DNA from: CALHVX01 sp039198065
Lineage (GTDB): Bacteria; Pseudomonadota; Gammaproteobacteria; Pseudomonadales; Azotimanducaceae
Length of the DNA: 64,000 bases
Reading direction: 5' to 3'
Assembly: GCA_039198065.1 (NCBI GenBank)
Contig: JBCCTU010000012.1
Coordinates: 14,980-78,979, forward strand
A program made the translations under genes and the position numbers. The notes under the pieces were generated by a model that searched no databases, was not told the origin of the DNA, and was given only the letters and a program-made list of their open reading frames with translations. Each line of letters opens with the position of its first letter. Position 1 is the stretch's first letter. Shown in pieces: positions 1 through 8,927 of the stretch.

Positions 1-165
1 CGGCTACTGGGCCTTGCGATCGACGAAGGTTATCGGGCGCCGGTTAGCGATCAGCTCGCCTACGCCATAGCCCACTGGCCCCGGGAACCGGCGCCGCCAG
101 TTCCGTTCCTGGCCGAGGAGACGGTCGCAGGACACTGGCTTGCCAGCCGCCTGAGGGTGCCGTGA
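1..165 (+). CDS. C-terminal fragment, possibly glutamyl-Q tRNA(Asp) synthetase
   Basis: The window opens inside this reading frame, which runs 54 codons from base 1 to a TGA at 163-165. Only the C-terminus is visible. It has a pattern (hydrophobic-x-Q-L-x-x-A-I-x-x-W followed by a Pro-rich tail) like the end of GluQRS, the truncated glutamyl-tRNA synthetase paralogue that modifies queuosine in tRNA-Asp. In Pseudomonas gluQ lies just upstream of a CbrAB-type system and pcnB, which fits the next genes here. The resemblance is from memory and the fragment is short, so the name is tentative. It ends 31 bp before the regulator gene. Confidence 0.45.
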   Translation, partial: RLLGLAIDEGYRAPVSDQLAYAIAHWPREPAPPVPFLAEETVAGHWLASRLRVP

Positions 166-181
166 GGCCATCGTCAGCTTT

Positions 182-190
182 TGCTACCAT
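182..190 (+). promoter_or_regulatory. Possible extended -10 element just upstream of the regulator gene
   Basis: TGCTACCAT at 182-190 fits an extended -10 box (TGn then TACCAT). It ends 6 bp before the ATG at 197, so a transcript from it would begin at or next to the start codon, giving a leaderless or nearly leaderless mRNA. The matching -35 position (162-167) agrees with the consensus at only 3 of 6 bases. No Shine-Dalgarno sequence precedes the ATG, which is consistent with this reading but does not prove it. Confidence 0.3.
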
Positions 191-196
191 CGACCG

Positions 197-1513
197 ATGA
201 TTCGGCTTCTTGCGACCCATTCCGTCGCCTCCTTGTTGACGCCCTACGCGTCGCGGCTCGCGGCCGCGGGTATGGCGTTGGAAATGATGCCGGAATCAGC
301 GCCTACGCCAACAGACTACGACTGTCTGCTGACCGATCCCCGGACCTTCGAAGGGGCGCTGCGAGGCTCGGCGCCCGTAATCGTGATTGCCACCGAACCC
401 CGCATCGCAGAGGCGGTTGCCCACATCAAAGCGGGTGCGTCCGATTATCTCGAACCACCGGCGTCGGTCGATGATCTGATCGCTGCGGTCGAGCGGGCCA
501 TGGCCGATCAACGACTACCGCTCGCTACCGCCGGTTCAGACACCCCGGCGGTGGAAATTCCCGGCGAATGCGACGCCATCAAAGACCTGCGGGCGCGAAT
601 TCACGCCGTCGCAGAAACTGACAGCCCGGTGCTGATCGTCGGCGAGGTCGGCAGCGGTAAGGAAGTCGTCGCTCGCGCACTCCACGGGCTCAGCGCGCGG
701 CGATACACGCCGCTTCTCAACTTAAACTGCCATGCGCTGCCTCCCACACTGGTAGAGGCCGAGCTATTTGGCACTGCCCATGCCCAGGGCGCTCAGCGAG
801 GACTCATCCTCGCGGCACAGCGCGGTACACTGCTACTCGAGGACGTCGGCGCCCTATCGACGACGGCCCAAGCGAGACTTCTCGATATCCTGAAAACCGG
901 CAGCCTGCGGTTGCCGGGCTCGACAGAACGGATACGCGTGAACGTTCGCATCATCGCAACGGCAAATCAGACGCTAGCCGCGCTAGTCGCGGCCGGCCGT
1001 TTCAGCAGCGAACTCGAGCAGCACATCGCTGCGCTCACGCTTCATGTACCTGCCCTACGGGAGCGAGGTGATGATGTAATCCAGCTTGCGGGAGAACTGC
1101 TGCAGAAGCTGCAGCGTCGCCTGGGGCGCTCGGGACTGCGATTTTCCGACGACAGTGTCGCTAGGCTAAAGGGCTACCACTGGCCTGGAAACGTAACTGA
1201 GCTCGAAAATGCCATCGAGCGAGCCGTGCTGCTCTGCAGCGACGAAGTGATCGGCCCGACGGAGCTGGGGCTGCGGGCAACGCTCGCCAGCGCACCAGAG
1301 AAAAAGGTCAGCTCGAGCGATCAACCCCTCGACAACAGTTCCCTTGAAGAATACTTCGTCAACTTCGTGCTCGAGCATCAGGACAGCATGACGGAAACTC
1401 AGCTTGCAGAGCGACTTGGAATCTCTCGCAAAAGCCTTTGGGAACGACGCCAGCGGCTCAATATTCCACGAACGCGGACCCGTAAACGCGGGCGACGCCA
1501 GGACAGCGCGTGA
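197..1513 (+). CDS. NtrC-family response-regulator-like protein with degenerate receiver and no GAFTGA motif
   Basis: 438 aa in three parts: a receiver-like region (about 1-105), an AAA+ domain (about 125-350) and a Fis-type helix-turn-helix (about 385-435, containing TQLAERLGISRKSLWERR). Walker A is GEVGSGKE at 149-156 and the Walker B region is TLLLED near 211-216. The loop that carries GAFTGA in sigma54 activators is replaced by a shorter AHAQGAQR stretch (about 194-201). The receiver has a possible phospho-Asp at 47 but lacks the N-terminal acidic pair, and the usual Lys-Pro near residue 87 reads EPP. Its position before pcnB matches CbrB of Pseudomonas, yet no CbrA-like kinase lies between it and the upstream gene. 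Classical sigma54 activation therefore looks unlikely. Its GTGA overlap with pcnB indicates translational coupling. Confidence 0.8.
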   Translation: MIRLLATHSVASLLTPYASRLAAAGMALEMMPESAPTPTDYDCLLTDPRTFEGALRGSAPVIVIATEPRIAEAVAHIKAGASDYLEPPASVDDLIAAVERAMADQRLPLATAGSDTPAVEIPGECDAIKDLRARIHAVAETDSPVLIVGEVGSGKEVVARALHGLSARRYTPLLNLNCHALPPTLVEAELFGTAHAQGAQRGLILAAQRGTLLLEDVGALSTTAQARLLDILKTGSLRLPGSTERIRVNVRIIATANQTLAALVAAGRFSSELEQHIAALTLHVPALRERGDDVIQLAGELLQKLQRRLGRSGLRFSDDSVARLKGYHWPGNVTELENAIERAVLLCSDEVIGPTELGLRATLASAPEKKVSSSDQPLDNSSLEEYFVNFVLEHQDSMTETQLAERLGISRKSLWERRQRLNIPRTRTRKRGRRQDSA

Positions 1514-2775
1514 CCGAACCGCTTCGCATCGACGCCAGCAGTGAAGGCCTGACCCGGGAACGCATCGACTCGCGGGCGCTGGAGGTAACCGATGCGCTCG
1601 TGGCCGCAGGTTACGAGGCATACCTAGTCGGTGGCTGCGTGCGAGATCTATTGCTCGGCAAAGATCCGAAGGATTTCGACGTTGCGACCAGTGCTACTCC
1701 GCAACAGGTCCAGGACGTGCTGCCCCGCACCCGCCTCATCGGGCGGCGGTTCCAGATCGTTCACGCTCGGGTCGGACGCGAGATCATCGAAGTATCGACC
1801 TTTCGGAAGTCACCGGAGGATGACGATGGCGGCGACACGGACCTCCGCCGACACGATTCCAACGGAGTCATCCTGAGAGACAACCTCTTTGGCACCCTTG
1901 AAGAAGATGCGTTCCGGCGGGACCTCACCATCAATGCGCTGTACTACGACCCCACGAACGAACAGATCGTCGATCACGTTGGCGGCTTCGATGATCTGAA
2001 AAACGATCGGTTGCGCCTCATCGGCGTACCAAAGCTTCGGCTCACGGAGGATCCGGTCCGACTGCTGAGACTGCTGCGCTTCAAAGCGAAGCTCGGCTTT
2101 GAGATCGATCCTGAAATCGAGGATGTCATCCCCGAGGTCCAGGACCTGCTCCAGGTAGCCGCACCGGCGAGACTTTTTGATGAGATCAGCAAGCTGTTCA
2201 TGAACGGTCGTGCCGCCGCGACCTGGAACCTGCTGTGCGATTACGACATCGTCAATGTCCTCTTTCCCTGCGCCCCACCTGACTCGGCGCTCATTGCCGC
2301 CGCCATGGCAAACACCGACGCACGGGTAGCGGAGGGTAAACCGGTCACACCTGGCTTCCTCTTTGCCGTGCTGCTGTGGCCGGACTTCCTGGCGCGCTGC
2401 CACGAGCTCGCTGAACCGGACAAACCGCTCGAATTCAGCAGCCGCGCGGCCGATGAAACACTCCGGCTGCAGCAACACATCATTGCCGTTCCCCGGCGAT
2501 TTTCGCAGTTCGTCAAAGAAACCTGGCTCCTACAACAACGACTCATCCAGCCCAAGAGCAAGGGTATGGGCACGCTCGTCGGGCACCCGCGCTTCCGCGC
2601 CGCCTACGATTTCCTGCTCCTCAGGGCGGAAACGGAAGAAGAACACCTGAAAGAGCGCGCCGACTGGTGGACGCGCTACCAAGAGTCTGACGAAGACGCA
2701 CAGGCACAGCTTCGCGGCCAGCTTGGAACGAAGCCGCGCCGCCGGCGCCGGCGACGGTCCAAGCCCGCGCAATGA
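1510..2775 (+). CDS. pcnB: Poly(A) polymerase I
   Basis: 421 aa enzyme that adds 3' poly(A) tails to RNA and promotes decay. The class II nucleotidyltransferase head is clear: YLVGGCVRDLLLGK, then DFDVATSATP carrying the catalytic Asp pair, and RRDLTINALYYD. A polyA-polymerase RNA-binding domain follows, and the C-terminus is a basic RRRRRRR-rich tail as in other bacterial PAP I proteins. It starts at GTG 1510, overlapping the preceding stop by 4 bp, and its own stop overlaps the next ATG by 4 bp, so it sits inside a coupled operon. The product should act in the same RNA-turnover pathway as PNPase, encoded further along the window. Confidence 0.95.
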   Translation: MTEPLRIDASSEGLTRERIDSRALEVTDALVAAGYEAYLVGGCVRDLLLGKDPKDFDVATSATPQQVQDVLPRTRLIGRRFQIVHARVGREIIEVSTFRKSPEDDDGGDTDLRRHDSNGVILRDNLFGTLEEDAFRRDLTINALYYDPTNEQIVDHVGGFDDLKNDRLRLIGVPKLRLTEDPVRLLRLLRFKAKLGFEIDPEIEDVIPEVQDLLQVAAPARLFDEISKLFMNGRAAATWNLLCDYDIVNVLFPCAPPDSALIAAAMANTDARVAEGKPVTPGFLFAVLLWPDFLARCHELAEPDKPLEFSSRAADETLRLQQHIIAVPRRFSQFVKETWLLQQRLIQPKSKGMGTLVGHPRFRAAYDFLLLRAETEEEHLKERADWWTRYQESDEDAQAQLRGQLGTKPRRRRRRRSKPAQ

Positions 2776-3476
2776 GCACGACCGCCTTCGCGGATCTGCG
2801 TAACCTCGACCTCGCCGATCGGCTGAATGACGAAAAGCGCCCGGGATTTATCGTTGTCGAAGGCCCAATTGGTGTGGGCAAAACCACCCTGTGCCAGCGT
2901 CTTGCCCGCACCCTGGGCTATGGCAGCCTGCTTGAACGCCCGGCCGACAACCCCTTTCTCGATGCCTTCTACCGCGACCAGCAGGGCAACGCGCTAGCGA
3001 CCCAGCTGTTCTTTCTATTGCAGCGAGCTCAGCAGCTTGCCCCCCTGAATGGCCAGGCGCTACTCGGGCTACAGATCGTGAGTGACTTCATGCTGGAAAA
3101 GGACGACCTATTCGCCCAGCTGAATCTTGCGACGCACGAGTATGAGCTCTACCGGCAGATCCACCAGTCTCTTCGCGTCGAATCCCCGACCCCAGACCTG
3201 GTGATCTATCTCCAGGCACCAACCCGAGTGTTGCTGCAGCGAGTACGACAGCGCGGTATCGCTGCGGAACAACGCATGGAGGCGGCGTATCTCGATGCCC
3301 TGACAGCGGCCTACACAGAGTTTTTCCATCACTACAACGATGCGCCCTTGCTGATCGTCAACGCAGCAGAAATTGATCTGGCGAGCAATCAGCAACACTA
3401 CGAAGCCCTACTGGAACGCGCGTTCTCTATGGCGGGTACGCGACAGTTCTACAACCCACACCCGTCGTTGCTATAA
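2772..3476 (+). CDS. Deoxynucleoside kinase family protein
   Basis: 234 aa P-loop kinase that would transfer phosphate from ATP to a deoxynucleoside for nucleotide salvage. The Walker A motif is GPIGVGKTT at residues 31-39. The downstream sequence (NPFLDAFYRDQQGNALATQL, then VSDFMLEKD, then PDLVIYLQAP) matches the dNK/dCK/dGK fold, in which the Asp of SDF and nearby acidic residues serve catalysis. Start ATG 2772 overlaps the pcnB stop by 4 bp. In many gammaproteobacteria a kinase of this kind sits with folK, panB and panC between pcnB and pgi. Here folK and panB are missing from the cluster. Substrate specificity cannot be read from sequence. Confidence 0.85.
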   Translation: MSTTAFADLRNLDLADRLNDEKRPGFIVVEGPIGVGKTTLCQRLARTLGYGSLLERPADNPFLDAFYRDQQGNALATQLFFLLQRAQQLAPLNGQALLGLQIVSDFMLEKDDLFAQLNLATHEYELYRQIHQSLRVESPTPDLVIYLQAPTRVLLQRVRQRGIAAEQRMEAAYLDALTAAYTEFFHHYNDAPLLIVNAAEIDLASNQQHYEALLERAFSMAGTRQFYNPHPSLL

Positions 3477-3501
3477 GCGAACGGTTGGCCACTGGGGTGC
3501 C

Positions 3502-4347
3502 ATGCAGGTAATCACGGAAATTCAGGCCCTCAGAGACGCGCTGACCTGGCGGCGAAGCAAGAACAGCGTAGGGCTCGTCATTACCAAAGGCAGTCTTCAC
3601 CAGGGCCATACGGCCCTGATCGGTGCAAGCCTCGCAGGCAATCCCATTACGGTCGTGGCGTGCTACGCCGGTACGAATCTGTTCACCGACGCGGAAGCGG
3701 CGCAGCAGTATCCGCACAACCCGAAGGCCGACGAAGAGCTGCTGGCTGAACTCGGCGTTGACATTCTGTTCCGACCAGCAGAAGCGGACCTATACCCGGA
3801 CGGCGAAACGCCTCGGACACGGGTCGATCTGCCGTTACTGGGGCCCTCGGCCGAAGACCCTGCGGGCCGCAATCACAGTATCGAGCTCGTGACGCTGGCG
3901 CTGAAGTTGTGTCAGATCGTTCAACCACAGAATCTGGTTTACGGTGAAAAACACTTTCAGCAGCTGGTTCTGACCCGGCGCATGGTGCAAGCATTCAACC
4001 TTCCACTCCAGGTGCGCTCTGTCCCAATCGTGCGCGAGCCCGACGGCCTTGCCGTTGCCACGCGCAACGAGCTGCTGAGCTCAACGGAGCGAGCCCAGGC
4101 TCCCGTGCTCTACCGCACGCTGCGCGACGTAGGCGAGGCGCTGAAGGACGGGGCGAGCCACCTCGAACGGCTGGAACAAACGGCCCGCGTCGCACTCAAG
4201 GGCGCTGGTTTTCGAACCGACTACGTCCGCATCTGCGATGCCCGCACGCTTGGACCCGTCACGGATAGCAGCCGTGCCCTTCGCATCTTGGGAGCAGCAC
4301 GGCTTGGCGAAGCGCAGCTCCAAGACAACATCGCCTTTTCCCGCTGA
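3502..4347 (+). CDS. Divergent pantothenate synthetase-like (PanC family) ligase
   Basis: 281 aa from ATG 3502. This start aligns with the usual PanC N-terminus and follows a GGGG sequence; an upstream in-frame ATG would overlap the kinase. Retained family features are the nucleotide-binding HxGH (HQGH, 33-36), GEK at 148-150, the QQ after it, VREPDGLA and the Arg of ATRN (186-189). Several pantoate-pocket residues are changed: PTMG reads ITKG (27-30), the NPxQF stretch reads GTNLF (57-61), and GEKD reads GEKH. Canonical PanC joins pantoate to beta-alanine with ATP. With these changes and no panB nearby, this could be a relaxed PanC or an ATP-dependent ligase of another acid and amine. I would not call it panC without testing. 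Confidence 0.75.
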   Translation: MQVITEIQALRDALTWRRSKNSVGLVITKGSLHQGHTALIGASLAGNPITVVACYAGTNLFTDAEAAQQYPHNPKADEELLAELGVDILFRPAEADLYPDGETPRTRVDLPLLGPSAEDPAGRNHSIELVTLALKLCQIVQPQNLVYGEKHFQQLVLTRRMVQAFNLPLQVRSVPIVREPDGLAVATRNELLSSTERAQAPVLYRTLRDVGEALKDGASHLERLEQTARVALKGAGFRTDYVRICDARTLGPVTDSSRALRILGAARLGEAQLQDNIAFSR

Positions 4348-4379
4348 CGGGGCACAACTGGAGGCCTGGTGAGCAGACC

Positions 4380-5957
4380 ATGAGCAACACAACGGAAGCC
4401 GGTTTCAACCACAGCGCCGCGTTGAAGGCACTAAAGACTCAAGCCGCGGCAACCACGCGGGCTGCGGACGGCGGCTGCGATCTGCGACGCCGGCAGGGCG
4501 GCATTCTGCTCGATGCACGCCGCCAGCATCTGCACCCAGCGGACCTCCAGGCACTGCTTGCTTTCGCCGACGACGCCGCGTTCGACGAACAGCGACGCCG
4601 CCTTTTCGCCGGTGAGCGCGTCAACCACACGGAAGAGCGGGCCGTTCTGCATTCCGCCCTGCGGGCCAGCGGCGACGACCTCGAGCGCTGGAGTGGTTCC
4701 AAGCCGGACCGTCAATCGGTGCGTGAGCTGGTTATGGACACCCGGCGGCGGATGCAGTGTCTGGTTGAAGACGTTCACCTGGGTCGCCGCACAGGCTACA
4801 GCGGCGCGCGCTTCACCGACATCGTGAACATAGGCATTGGCGGTTCTCATCTCGGCCCGGAGCTCATCGTCGACGCACTTGCCGATCAAGCCCTGCTGCG
4901 CACACATTTTCTCTCGAACATCGATGGTCACCGCCTCAGCGCGCTGCTGCGGTCCCTCGATCCTACTCGCACACTGTTCGTTATCGCCTCAAAGTCCTTC
5001 ACCACCCTTGAAACGGCACTCAACGCTGAGGCCGCACGCAGCTGGTTTCTCGAGCGTACGGCCAACCGGGAAGCCATTGGCAACCACTTCGTCGCCGTTA
5101 GCAACAACGTCGACGCGGCACTCGAGTTCGGACTCGACGGCGCAAACGTACTCCCCATGGGCGACTGGGTCGGAGGCCGGTTTTCGCTCTGGTCCGCCGT
5201 TGGACTGAGCATCGCGCTGGCCCTGGGTTGGGACGCTTTCAGCGATCTGCTGGAGGGAGCCCGAAGCATCGATAAGCACTTTGAGTCCGCACCGGCAGCA
5301 GACAACCTGCCGCTGCTGATGGCGTTGCTCGACCTCTGGAACATTCAGGTGCGTGGCTGCACGAGCCACGCAGTGCTGAGTTACGACGAACGTCTGCGAC
5401 TGCTACCCGACTTCCTGCAGCAGCTCGAAATGGAAAGCAACGGCAAGTCCATCGACGGTGACGCCGAGCCCGTAGACTATCCAACGCAGCCGGTGCTCTG
5501 GGGTGGTGTGGGTACCAACGGCCAGCATGCGTATCACCAGCAGCTGCATCAGGGCACCGGAGCCTACTGGGCAGACTTCATCGTCTGTCGGGCCGTAGAC
5601 CACAACTATCCAGAGCTGCACCAGTCCCTGGCAGCAAACGCACTGGCCCAGAGTCAGGCGATGGCGGTCGGTAGGGAACACGCCGATCCTCACCGGCGGG
5701 TTTCCGGCCAGAATCCTTCAAGCCTGTGGGTGCTCGATGAGCTGAGCCCGACCACGCTGGGCCAGCTCCTCAGTCTGTTCGAGCACAAGACCTTTTGCCT
5801 TGGCATACTCTGGAACATCAACTCCTTCGATCAGTGGGGTGTCGAGCTTGGCAAGGTGCTGGCCGTGCCGATTGCAGCTGCACTGGCCGGACAGCGGGAA
5901 TCCGATGCGATTGATGATTCCGTTGCGCGCAGTCAGGTCGAGTATCTGGGCCACTGA
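4380..5957 (+). CDS. pgi: Glucose-6-phosphate isomerase
   Basis: 525 aa cytoplasmic enzyme interconverting glucose-6-phosphate and fructose-6-phosphate. Both family signatures are present: GGRFSLWSAVGL, and a C-terminal block with LSLFEHKTFCLGILWN followed by FDQWGVELGK. The sugar-phosphate region IGIGGSHLGPELIV is also clear. The length is slightly below the roughly 550 residues of E. coli Pgi. It follows the PanC-like gene by 32 bp with a GGAGG sequence ahead of the ATG, and is probably the last gene of the operon starting upstream. Confidence 0.96.
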   Translation: MSNTTEAGFNHSAALKALKTQAAATTRAADGGCDLRRRQGGILLDARRQHLHPADLQALLAFADDAAFDEQRRRLFAGERVNHTEERAVLHSALRASGDDLERWSGSKPDRQSVRELVMDTRRRMQCLVEDVHLGRRTGYSGARFTDIVNIGIGGSHLGPELIVDALADQALLRTHFLSNIDGHRLSALLRSLDPTRTLFVIASKSFTTLETALNAEAARSWFLERTANREAIGNHFVAVSNNVDAALEFGLDGANVLPMGDWVGGRFSLWSAVGLSIALALGWDAFSDLLEGARSIDKHFESAPAADNLPLLMALLDLWNIQVRGCTSHAVLSYDERLRLLPDFLQQLEMESNGKSIDGDAEPVDYPTQPVLWGGVGTNGQHAYHQQLHQGTGAYWADFIVCRAVDHNYPELHQSLAANALAQSQAMAVGREHADPHRRVSGQNPSSLWVLDELSPTTLGQLLSLFEHKTFCLGILWNINSFDQWGVELGKVLAVPIAAALAGQRESDAIDDSVARSQVEYLGH

Positions 5958-6021
5958 TTGACGCAACGGCTCGGTTCGCAACGACCTTTAAAACGAAGCA
6001 TGAATCGCCAGGGGAACCCAC

Positions 6022-7965
6022 ATGCAGGAACTCTACCCCGTCGACCCAGCCACCGCGGACCGCGCGTGGCTGGATGACGCCAGCTATCGCGCACTGTACG
6101 AACGGTCCATCAACGATCCCGAAGCTTTCTGGGGCGAGCAAGCAACGACCTTTCTTAACTGGAGTCGACCGTTCTCCGAGGTCGTGAATGCAGACCTCCG
6201 CAGCGGACAGATTCGCTGGTTCGAGGACGGACAGTTGAACGTCAGCGTTAACTGCATCGACCGTCACCTTGCCGATCGAGGCGACCAGGTAGCCATCATC
6301 TGGGAAGGCGATGAGCCGCACATCGACACGAAGATTACCTATCGGGAGCTGCACGAGGCGGTATGCAGGCTGGCGAACGGGCTCCGTGCCCGGGGCGTCA
6401 AGCGCGGCGACCGCGTGTGCATCTACATGCCCATGGTTCCGGAAGCCGCCTACGCCATGCTTGCCTGCAGTCGCATCGGTGCTGTGCACAGCGTGGTATT
6501 TGGCGGCTTCTCACCCCAGTCCCTACGCGACCGAATTCTCGATTCGGACTGCCGGGCGGTCATCACCGCGGACGAAGGCCTGCGCGGTGGCAAGCCCATA
6601 CCACTGAAAGCCAATACCGATGAAGCGCTCGTCGAATGCCCCGACGTTCATTCGGTCATTACGGTACGCCGGACCGGCAACGACGTCGGCTGGCATGACG
6701 GTCGCGACGTCTGGTACCACGAGCTGGTTGCGGGACAGTCAGCGGACTGCGAACCCGAGACCATGAACGCGGAAGACCCGTTGTTCATCTTGTACACCTC
6801 GGGTTCGACCGGGCGGCCTAAGGGCGTACAACACGGCAGCGGCGGCTACCTGCTGCAGGCCGCCATGACGCACAAGTACGTGTTCGACTACCACGATGGG
6901 GACGTCTACTGGTGCACGGCCGACGTCGGCTGGATCACCGGGCACAGTTACATCATCTACGGGCCTCTGGCGAACGGCGCCACGACCTTGATGTTCGAAG
7001 GGGTGCCCACCTACCCCGATGCGTCCCGCTGCTGGCAGATCGTCGACAAACATCAGGTCAACATCTTTTATACGGCACCGACAGCCCTGCGCCAGCTGAT
7101 GGCTCAGGGAGACGAATTCGTCACTCAGACCTTCCGCCGTTCGCTGCGGCTGCTGGGAAGTGTTGGCGAACCCATAAATCCAGAGGCCTGGCAGTGGTAC
7201 CACCGGGTGGTCGGTGACGGTCGCTGTCCGATCGTTGACACCTGGTGGCAAACGGAAACCGGCGCCATCATGATCACACCGCTTCCGGGTGCCACGGCAC
7301 TCAAGCCCGGTTCGGCAACCCGGCCCTTCTTCGGTGTACAGCCGGCGCTCATGGACGCCGAAGGCCGGCTGATCGAAGATGCGGTTGCCAGCGGCAACCT
7401 GGTCATAACCGCTAGCTGGCCAAGCCAGATACGAACGGTCTACGGAGACCACCAGCGGGTCGTCGATACCTACTACTCCACCTATCCGGGCTACTACTTC
7501 ACCGGCGATGGCGCCCGCCGTGATGAAGACGGCTACTACTGGATAACCGGTCGCGTCGACGATGTGATGAACGTCTCCGGCCATCGCATCGGTACCGCCG
7601 AGGTCGAAAGCGCGTTAGTGCTGCACGAAGACGTGGCGGAGGCTGCGGTCGTCGGTTACCCGCACGACATCAAGGGCGAGGGAATCTACGCCTACGTGAC
7701 GCTCATGAACGATTCAACGGCCGATGCCGACACGCTACGCGCCGAGCTGGTTGCGCTCGTGCGCAAGGAAATCGGCCCAATCGCTAAACCGGACGCAATA
7801 CAGTACGCCCCGGGGTTGCCGAAAACGCGCTCGGGAAAAATCATGCGTCGAATCCTGAGAAAGATCGCCGCCGACGAGCTCGACAACCTCGGCGACACCA
7901 GCACGCTAGCCGATCCGGCCGTAGTCGACGACTTGATCAAGAATCGCCAATCGTCGCCGAGCTGA
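6022..7965 (+). CDS. acs: Acetyl-CoA synthetase
   Basis: 647 aa AMP-forming enzyme converting acetate, ATP and CoA to acetyl-CoA, close to the 652 aa of E. coli Acs. Visible motifs are YTSGSTGRPKG (P-loop), VGWITGHSYIIYGPL, DTWWQTETG, YFTGDGARRDEDGYYWITGR, and the C-terminal PKTRSGKIMRR whose Lys is the regulatory acetylation site in the family. A good Shine-Dalgarno (GGGGAA) lies 7 bp before the ATG. The next gene starts 4 bp after its stop, suggesting cotranscription with the aminotransferase. Confidence 0.96.
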   Translation: MQELYPVDPATADRAWLDDASYRALYERSINDPEAFWGEQATTFLNWSRPFSEVVNADLRSGQIRWFEDGQLNVSVNCIDRHLADRGDQVAIIWEGDEPHIDTKITYRELHEAVCRLANGLRARGVKRGDRVCIYMPMVPEAAYAMLACSRIGAVHSVVFGGFSPQSLRDRILDSDCRAVITADEGLRGGKPIPLKANTDEALVECPDVHSVITVRRTGNDVGWHDGRDVWYHELVAGQSADCEPETMNAEDPLFILYTSGSTGRPKGVQHGSGGYLLQAAMTHKYVFDYHDGDVYWCTADVGWITGHSYIIYGPLANGATTLMFEGVPTYPDASRCWQIVDKHQVNIFYTAPTALRQLMAQGDEFVTQTFRRSLRLLGSVGEPINPEAWQWYHRVVGDGRCPIVDTWWQTETGAIMITPLPGATALKPGSATRPFFGVQPALMDAEGRLIEDAVASGNLVITASWPSQIRTVYGDHQRVVDTYYSTYPGYYFTGDGARRDEDGYYWITGRVDDVMNVSGHRIGTAEVESALVLHEDVAEAAVVGYPHDIKGEGIYAYVTLMNDSTADADTLRAELVALVRKEIGPIAKPDAIQYAPGLPKTRSGKIMRRILRKIAADELDNLGDTSTLADPAVVDDLIKNRQSSPS

Positions 7966-7969
7966 TTCC

Positions 7970-8893
7970 ATGACCGAGGGAACCAATCAGCGCATCGCCT
8001 ACTACAACGGCGCCTACCTGCCAGAAGGCCAGATCCGTATTCCCTTCCGCGATCGTGGCTTTCTCCTTGGAGACGGCGTCTTCGACATGACGCGGACCTT
8101 CGGCGGACGGATCTTCCGCATACGCGAACACATCGAACGGCTGTTTCGCTCGCTGAAGACCATGCGCATCGACTGCGGGCTGTCGGTGGACGACCTGGTC
8201 GGTATCAGCGAAACGGTCCTCGAGCACAACCACCATTTCCTTGACGCTCGGTCCGACTACTGGGTGGCGCAGCGAATCTCCCGGGGAATCAACGCTGTTG
8301 GTGACGAGGGCTGGGAGGACACTGGGCCCACAGTGATCGTCGAGTGCCTGCCCCTGCCCCTCAAAGCGCGGGCGACCTACTACCGCGATGGGATTGATCT
8401 CGTGCTCTCGCCGATCCGTCGAACCCCGCCCGATGCGCTCACGCCGCGGGCGAAAACCAGCAACTACCTGAATCTGATCAGCGCCAATCACGCCGTCCCC
8501 GACGCCGGGCCGAACGCCTACACGGTGATGTTGGACCACAACGGAAATCTCTGTGAGGGTTTGGGTGCCAATCTGTTCCTGATAAAGGACGGCGTCTGCT
8601 TCACACCGCGAGAGCAGTTCGTGCTGCCCGGTGTCTCCCGCGCCGTTGCCATGGAGCTCGCGCAGACCCTAGGCATCGAGGTGCAGGAAAAAGACCTGGA
8701 CCTGCACGACGCCTACAACGCCGACGAGATGTTCCTCACCTCAACCAGTTTTTGCATCGTTCCCGTTCGCTCCTTCAGCGGTGTTGAGCTCGGTGCCGGC
8801 ATCCCTGGTCCCATCACCGCTCGACTGACCGACGCATACCGCACGCTTGTCGACTTTGATTTCGTTGCTCAGTACATGGAGCACCTGCCGTGA
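7970..8893 (+). CDS. Class IV PLP aminotransferase (IlvE / D-amino acid / amine transaminase family)
   Basis: 307 aa fold-type IV PLP enzyme. Family marks are RDRGFLLGDGVFDMTRTFGG near the N-terminus, PRAKTSNYLN with the PLP lysine, CEGLGANLFLI, and DEMFLTSTSFCIVPV near the C-terminus. These are shared by branched-chain aminotransferases, D-amino-acid transaminases, 4-amino-4-deoxychorismate lyases and R-selective amine transaminases. I cannot separate these by eye, so no gene symbol is given. It is 4 bp from acs and 34 bp from an APC permease that is followed by a class III aminotransferase. Import plus deamination of an amine or amino acid, with acetyl-CoA synthetase handling a product, is a plausible inference. 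Confidence 0.85.
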   Translation: MTEGTNQRIAYYNGAYLPEGQIRIPFRDRGFLLGDGVFDMTRTFGGRIFRIREHIERLFRSLKTMRIDCGLSVDDLVGISETVLEHNHHFLDARSDYWVAQRISRGINAVGDEGWEDTGPTVIVECLPLPLKARATYYRDGIDLVLSPIRRTPPDALTPRAKTSNYLNLISANHAVPDAGPNAYTVMLDHNGNLCEGLGANLFLIKDGVCFTPREQFVLPGVSRAVAMELAQTLGIEVQEKDLDLHDAYNADEMFLTSTSFCIVPVRSFSGVELGAGIPGPITARLTDAYRTLVDFDFVAQYMEHLP

Positions 8894-8927
8894 GCCGGCG
8901 CGCAGCAGCCAGCGCTCACGCGGACCC

